In this document: in pieces, positions 57,895 through 64,000 of the stretch | Layout of the letters: each line of letters starts with the position of its first letter | Numbering within the stretch: position 1 is the first letter of the stretch | Assembly: GCA_900550165.1 (NCBI GenBank) | Contig: URQY01000006.1 | Coordinates: 5,153-69,152, forward strand | From: an uncultured Eubacteriales bacterium | Lineage (GTDB): Bacteria; Bacillota; Clostridia; Oscillospirales; Oscillospiraceae | Reading direction: 5' to 3' | Length of the DNA stretch: 64,000 nucleotides | Notes under the pieces: generated by a model | Database searches by the model: none | Seen by the model: only the letters and a program-made list of their open reading frames with translations | Told to the model about the DNA's origin: nothing | Made by a program: the position numbers and the translations under genes

Positions 57895-58398
57895 TTATTC
57901 TGCAACCGCTTTTCTGAGCTTTTCCAGATCCGCCGCGTCGGGGTGCGGCAACGCACGGTCAAAATTCTCGATCAGCATATCAAGGTTTGCCGGGTGCTCC
58001 GGCTGCTCCTTCATCCTGAGATAGCGCTCCTTCACGGCCTGCGGCATTCTGCCCTGACACATATATTCTCCGATGACGGTATTGCTGGCGTCGACAGACT
58101 GGCGAACGCGGTCGAGCACCTTTCTGAAATATGCCTCGCTGCCGCCAAAGCCTGCCGTTCCGAAGAGAAATATCTTTTTCCCTCTCAGCCCCGCAAGCAG
58201 CGCCAGCGTATCCTCGTCCGCGTTTCCCTTGTCCGTCCAGAAGCCGACGTAGAGCAGCTCCGACTTTGCCTCCGCGCCGCCGCAGACACCGAAGTAGTCG
58301 CAGTTTTCCTTCGGCAGCGTCTCGCGGATCGCCTCGGCAAGCATCCTCGTGTTGCCGGTCACGCTGCTGAACATGATCGAATATCGTTCCTTTTCCAT
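57895..58398 (-). CDS. Flavodoxin-like protein (BilS-like)
   Basis: A 167-residue flavodoxin-fold protein. The FMN phosphate loop is MFSSVTGNTRMLAEAIRETL (about 9-28), with LLYVGFWTDKGNADEDTLALLAGLRGKKIFLFGTAGFGGSEAYF as the second strand and isoalloxazine region. The C-terminal helix is ANLDMLIENFDRALPHPD. I recall similar proteins being called BilS, associated with the bilirubin reductase BilR, but BilR is not in the window. It is more safely called a flavodoxin-family electron carrier. Start ATG 58398 with AAAGGAACG upstream. It is monocistronic. Confidence 0.8.
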   Translation of the reverse strand: MEKERYSIMFSSVTGNTRMLAEAIRETLPKENCDYFGVCGGAEAKSELLYVGFWTDKGNADEDTLALLAGLRGKKIFLFGTAGFGGSEAYFRKVLDRVRQSVDASNTVIGEYMCQGRMPQAVKERYLRMKEQPEHPANLDMLIENFDRALPHPDAADLEKLRKAVAE

Positions 58399-58668
58399 TT
58401 GTACGTTCCTTTCCACCACTTGTATCGGCGCAGTTCCTTTCGGGCAGTCACGCAGTCACTATTTATTATTTTATCACGCCGCAGAACACATATACAAGCG
58501 AAAAAACAGCAAAGCGAAACGAAGATTTCCGTGTCCTGACCTGCTTCTTCGTATTGGCATTTGCCCCGATGCAGGTGCCGACTATGAAAGCTGCCTTCGG
58601 CGGCAGATCGCCTGCTTCTGACACTTCGCCCAGACTCCGCGCAAAGGCCTGAACTGCAGCGCTCGGCG

Positions 58669-59046
58669 TTATCTTCTTGTTCCGTCGTCACGAAAGGTTC
58701 TTTTGAGCGCCCGCTCAGTCGGAATGAGCGAGGCTGCCAGAATGAGCACCTGAATCGTCACAAAAACGCTCCCAACGCACCCGATCGTCTTCACATCGCT
58801 CCGGTGGAAGGGGATGTGGATCAGCACCGAGAGAGGGAGCAGAAATGCTCCTATTCTCTGCCAGAGCCGCCCGCAATAATCGTGGGCAAATTTCCAAGTA
58901 TCCATATTCTTCATAGAGCGAGCCGTGCGATATCCCACCACTCTATTGATTTGCTTCGGGCAATGCTTCCGCATCATGTACCCGGCAAGCATCATCACGG
59001 TCGGAATCAACAAATCACACAGCAGCATAAACCACCAAAAGCACAT
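58669..59046 (-). CDS. SdpI-like membrane protein
   Basis: A 125-residue protein with three or four membrane helices and the SdpI/DUF1648-type signature NRVVGYRTARSMKNMDTWKFAHDYCGRLW (about 34-62). SdpI in Bacillus is an immunity protein against the toxin SdpC and also anchors the repressor SdpR; most family members outside Bacillus have no known job. No toxin or ArsR-type partner gene is nearby. GGAGGGGCA-type site upstream of the start ATG 59046. Confidence 0.82.
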   Translation of the reverse strand: MCFWWFMLLCDLLIPTVMMLAGYMMRKHCPKQINRVVGYRTARSMKNMDTWKFAHDYCGRLWQRIGAFLLPLSVLIHIPFHRSDVKTIGCVGSVFVTIQVLILAASLIPTERALKRTFRDDGTRR

Positions 59047-59122
59047 ATTGCCCCTCCTTTTGCAGCCTTCGCCCCGCCTTCATATCTTCTTTTTTCACTG
59101 TATCACATCCCCCAGCAAATAA

Positions 59123-59156
59123 CAAGCGCCCGGCCGATGGCCGGGCGCTTGTTTGA
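59123..59156 (-). terminator. Terminator of ppdK
   Basis: CAAGCGCCCGGCC/GGCCGGGCGCTTG with a GAT loop; T/A-rich ends. It lies 36 bases past the ppdK stop on the minus strand and is also suited to the opposite direction. Confidence 0.8.
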
Positions 59157-59186
59157 TTCAGTAACAGTCTATGCCGAGCGGCTTGC

Positions 59187-61826
<2,640 letters not shown>

Positions 61827-61891
61827 AGGTTTTCCTCCATATCAAATGTATCGCTGTGGTTTGCAGATAAAACAAATATCAAAGCCCTACT

Positions 61892-61920
61892 ATTATAGAC
61901 AGAAATCGCGGGACTTTCAA
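61892..61920 (-). promoter_or_regulatory. Promoter of ppdK
   Basis: Minus-strand TTGAAA (61920-61915), 17-base spacer, TATAAT (61897-61892), a strong match about 70 bases before the start. Confidence 0.8.
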
Positions 61921-62023
61921 TAACAAGTTGTGAAATTTTTGTCGCCCTTTCCACTTTTTTTGTAAGATTCTTTCGCATTTTCCATGAATGGCGGCTGTTT
62001 TTGCGCAATCGGGCATGGAGATC

Positions 62024-62053
62024 CTTGCACGCCGCGCGATTTTGCGGTATACT
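62024..62053 (+). promoter_or_regulatory. Promoter of holB-ricT
   Basis: TTGCAC (62024-62029), 18-base spacer, TATACT (62048-62053), 38 bases before the holB start. Confidence 0.7.
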
Positions 62054-62091
62054 AACGCAGGAATCAACCTGCTTTGCTCGCGGAGGGACGC

Positions 62092-62946
62092 ATGGAGCTG
62101 CTCGACTTTGCAAAAACCAATACCGCCGCGCGTCTTCGCGCCGCCGCGTCGCGCGGGGCGCTGTCGCACGCGCTCATCTTCAGCGGAAACGGCGATCGTG
62201 TGAGCGCCGCGCGCTATGCCGCCGCCGCGATGGAGTGCACGGGCGCGCAGAAGCCGTGCCTCGCCTGCCCCGCCTGCCGCAAGGTGATGCAGGACATTCA
62301 TCCCGACGTCACGTTCGTGCGGGACGCGGAGCACAAGGAGCTCTCGGTCGACACGGTGCGCACGATGCGCGCCGACGCGTTCATCCGCCCGAACGAGGGC
62401 GCGCGCAAAATTTACATCTTCGAGGACTGCGCCATCCTGACGGAAAAGGACCAGAACGTGCTTTTGAAGCTCGTGGAGGAGGGGCCTTCCTATGCGGCGT
62501 TCTTCTTCTGCGCGGAAAATCCCGCCGTGCTGCTCCAGACCATCCGCTCGCGCTGCGTGGAGGTCAAGCTCTCCCCTGTCCTGCAGGAGGACGATGCGCC
62601 TGACGAGCGCGCACTCGAGCTCGCGCGGCGCATCGCCGAGGGAACGCGCGCATCCCGCGCGGCATTCCTCGCAAAGCTCGAGACGCAGAAGCTCTCGCGC
62701 GACGATCTGAGCGCGCTCTTTGAGCGCACGCGCCTGCTTCTGGCGGACGCCCTGCTCGCCGCCTACGGCTCGTCCGTCCCGGTATCGGAGCGGGAGATCG
62801 CGGCGCTGCTCGCTTCCCGCTTGACAAAAGCAAAAATACTCGGCACAATAGATCTGTTGCAGGAATATCGCAGCAAATGCACCTATAATGTCGGCGTTGG
62901 CCCCACCCTGGGCGGCTTCGCCGTTGAATTGGAGGAAACCCTTTGA
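62092..62946 (+). CDS. holB: DNA polymerase III subunit delta-prime
   Basis: A 284-residue clamp-loader subunit. SHALIFSGNGDRVSAARYAAAAM occupies the P-loop position but lacks the GxxGxGKT motif, which is normal for delta-prime. The zinc module CLACPACRKV, the SVDTVRTMRADAFIRPNEGARKIYIFEDCAILTEKDQNVLLKLVEEG segment and AAFFFCAENPAVLLQTIRSRC are the classical clamp-loader motifs. Start ATG 62092 with CGGAGGGAC. The stop overlaps the TTG start of ricT by 3 bases. holB-ricT (yaaT) is a conserved pair in Firmicutes. Confidence 0.93.
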   Translation: MELLDFAKTNTAARLRAAASRGALSHALIFSGNGDRVSAARYAAAAMECTGAQKPCLACPACRKVMQDIHPDVTFVRDAEHKELSVDTVRTMRADAFIRPNEGARKIYIFEDCAILTEKDQNVLLKLVEEGPSYAAFFFCAENPAVLLQTIRSRCVEVKLSPVLQEDDAPDERALELARRIAEGTRASRAAFLAKLETQKLSRDDLSALFERTRLLLADALLAAYGSSVPVSEREIAALLASRLTKAKILGTIDLLQEYRSKCTYNVGVGPTLGGFAVELEETL

Positions 62947-64000
62947 CAGAAGTGATCGGTGTCCGCTTTCGTGGCGGATGTAAGGAATATTATTTTGACC
63001 CGCACGGTATCGCGGCCGAGCCCAACCAGTTCGTCATCGTCGAGACCGCGCAGGGGCTCGAATACGCCCAGTGCGTCTCGGGCAACCACGAGGTAGAGGA
63101 CGACTCCGTCGTCCAGCCGCTGCGCCCGCTCGTGCGCGTGGCGACGGAGAACGACGACCGCACCTACGCCTACAACAAAACGCGCGAGAAGAACGCCTTC
63201 GCGGTCTGCCAGAAGAAGATCGCCGAGCGCGGGCTCGACATGAAGCTCGTGCGCGTGGAGAGCAACTTCGACGGCAGCAAGATCATCTTTTTCTTCACGT
63301 CCGACGGGCGCGTGGACTTCCGCGAGCTTGTGCGCGACCTTGCGGGCGTGTTCCGCGCGCGCATCGAGCTGCGGCAGATCGGCGTGCGCGACGAGGCGAA
63401 GATGCTCGGCGGCCTCGGCATCTGCGGCAGGCCCTTCTGCTGCTCGCAGTTTCTGGATGACTTCGTCCCCGTTTCGATCAAAATGGCGAAGACGCAGAAT
63501 CTGAGCCTCAACCCGACGAAGATCTCCGGCACGTGCGGCAGGCTCATGTGCTGTCTCAAATACGAGCAGAACGCCTACGAGGACGCGGCACGCCGCTGCC
63601 CGAAGCAGGATTCGTTCGTCGCAACGCCCGACGGTCTCGGCAATGTGAGCTCGGTCGACATTCTGCGCGAGCAGGTGCTCGTGCGCCTCGACGGGCAGAA
63701 CGAGAGCCCCAAGCGCTACCGCACGTGCGAAATTCAGGTGCTGCGCAACGGCAAGGGCTCGCGCGACGGCATCGAGCTTCCCGCAACGCTCCCCGAGCGC
63801 TATCAGGAGCCCGCGGAGGAGGAGCCGCAGCTCACGCTGAGCTTCTTCTCGTCCGCCAAGCCCATCGTGCCGCCCGAGCAGTGGTCGGCCCCCGCCGCAA
63901 GGAAGGATGCGCCCGCCTCCGATGAGGAGGAGAAGGAAAAGCGCCGCTCCCGCCGCGGCGGACGCGGTCATCGCGGCGGAAAGGGCCGCGGCAGAGTCAA
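62943..64000 (+). CDS. ricT: RicT (YaaT/PSP1-domain protein), 3' end cut by the window
   Basis: The gene begins with TTG at 62943, overlapping the holB stop, and runs past the right edge; at least 352 residues are visible. The PSP1 domain (VIGVRFRGGCKEYYFDPHG) is followed by GGLGICGRPFCCSQFL and ISGTCGRLMCCLKYE, whose Cys residues are thought to bind an iron-sulfur cluster in the Ric (RicA/F/T) complex, which assists RNase Y-mediated mRNA processing in Bacillus. The tail is a low-complexity Arg/Gly-rich segment (RRGGRGHRGGKGRGR), suggesting RNA binding. The complex partners are not in the window. Confidence 0.93.
   Translation, partial: MTEVIGVRFRGGCKEYYFDPHGIAAEPNQFVIVETAQGLEYAQCVSGNHEVEDDSVVQPLRPLVRVATENDDRTYAYNKTREKNAFAVCQKKIAERGLDMKLVRVESNFDGSKIIFFFTSDGRVDFRELVRDLAGVFRARIELRQIGVRDEAKMLGGLGICGRPFCCSQFLDDFVPVSIKMAKTQNLSLNPTKISGTCGRLMCCLKYEQNAYEDAARRCPKQDSFVATPDGLGNVSSVDILREQVLVRLDGQNESPKRYRTCEIQVLRNGKGSRDGIELPATLPERYQEPAEEEPQLTLSFFSSAKPIVPPEQWSAPAARKDAPASDEEEKEKRRSRRGGRGHRGGKGRGRV

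Overview
The window looks like a chromosomal segment of a GC-rich anaerobic Firmicute, most likely a gut Oscillospiraceae-type Clostridium. This is inferred from the gene repertoire (pyruvate:ferredoxin oxidoreductase, pyruvate phosphate dikinase, lysine riboswitch, GdpP/L9/DnaB, TilS/Hpt/FtsH and delta-prime/RicT blocks), from strong AGGAGG-type ribosome binding sites, and from frequent GTG/TTG starts. No species can be named from the sequence alone.

Bases 1-193 hold the start of an SDR-family reductase. Bases ~452-14186 are a ~13.7 kb integrated mobilizable element. Its left end carries a large serine recombinase, a small TnpW-like protein, a relaxase with a membrane protein nested in another frame, a MobC-type accessory protein, a possible oriT, a RepA-like AAA ATPase, a DUF6076-like zinc protein and a sigma-like factor. 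Its right half is a vanG-type glycopeptide resistance cluster: vanR, vanS, a D-Ala-D-Ser ligase, vanXY and the serine racemase vanT. I can reconstruct the ends: the two junctions share a TT dinucleotide at the centre of an inverted repeat, and the rebuilt empty site is the intrinsic terminator of a tRNA-Gly(CCC) gene that lies just outside the right end.

From 14206 onward the sequence is ordinary chromosome. Bases 14.2-23.2 kb: tRNA-Gly, a DacF-type D,D-carboxypeptidase, a lysine riboswitch driving an NhaC-family (probably lysine) transporter, a PfkB kinase, a lipoprotein, CinA-type amidase, ThiI, a small membrane protein and a YifB/ComM ATPase. Bases 23.4-35 kb: PFOR, two folate enzymes (one an unusual FolD), a PadR/DUF2812 pair, PrmA, DegV, MnmE and a Cys-rich DUF5714-like protein. 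Bases 35-46 kb: Pnp and RpsO, an AGCS symporter, a GntR/ABC operon headed by a 27-residue membrane peptide and followed by an amidase, NudC, and a second PadR/DUF2812 pair. Bases 46-64 kb: RNase J, the GdpP-RplI-DnaB-TilS-Hpt-FtsH run, an NSS transporter, a flavodoxin, an SdpI-like protein, PpdK, HolB and the start of RicT.

Working logic: in the element, VanS/VanR probably sense glycopeptide stress and induce ligase, peptidase and racemase so that precursors end in D-Ala-D-Ser, while the left half provides excision/integration and conjugative mobilization by a helper. The chromosomal blocks are mostly housekeeping: translation and tRNA modification, RNA decay, c-di-AMP turnover, one-carbon and pyruvate metabolism, and amino acid uptake.
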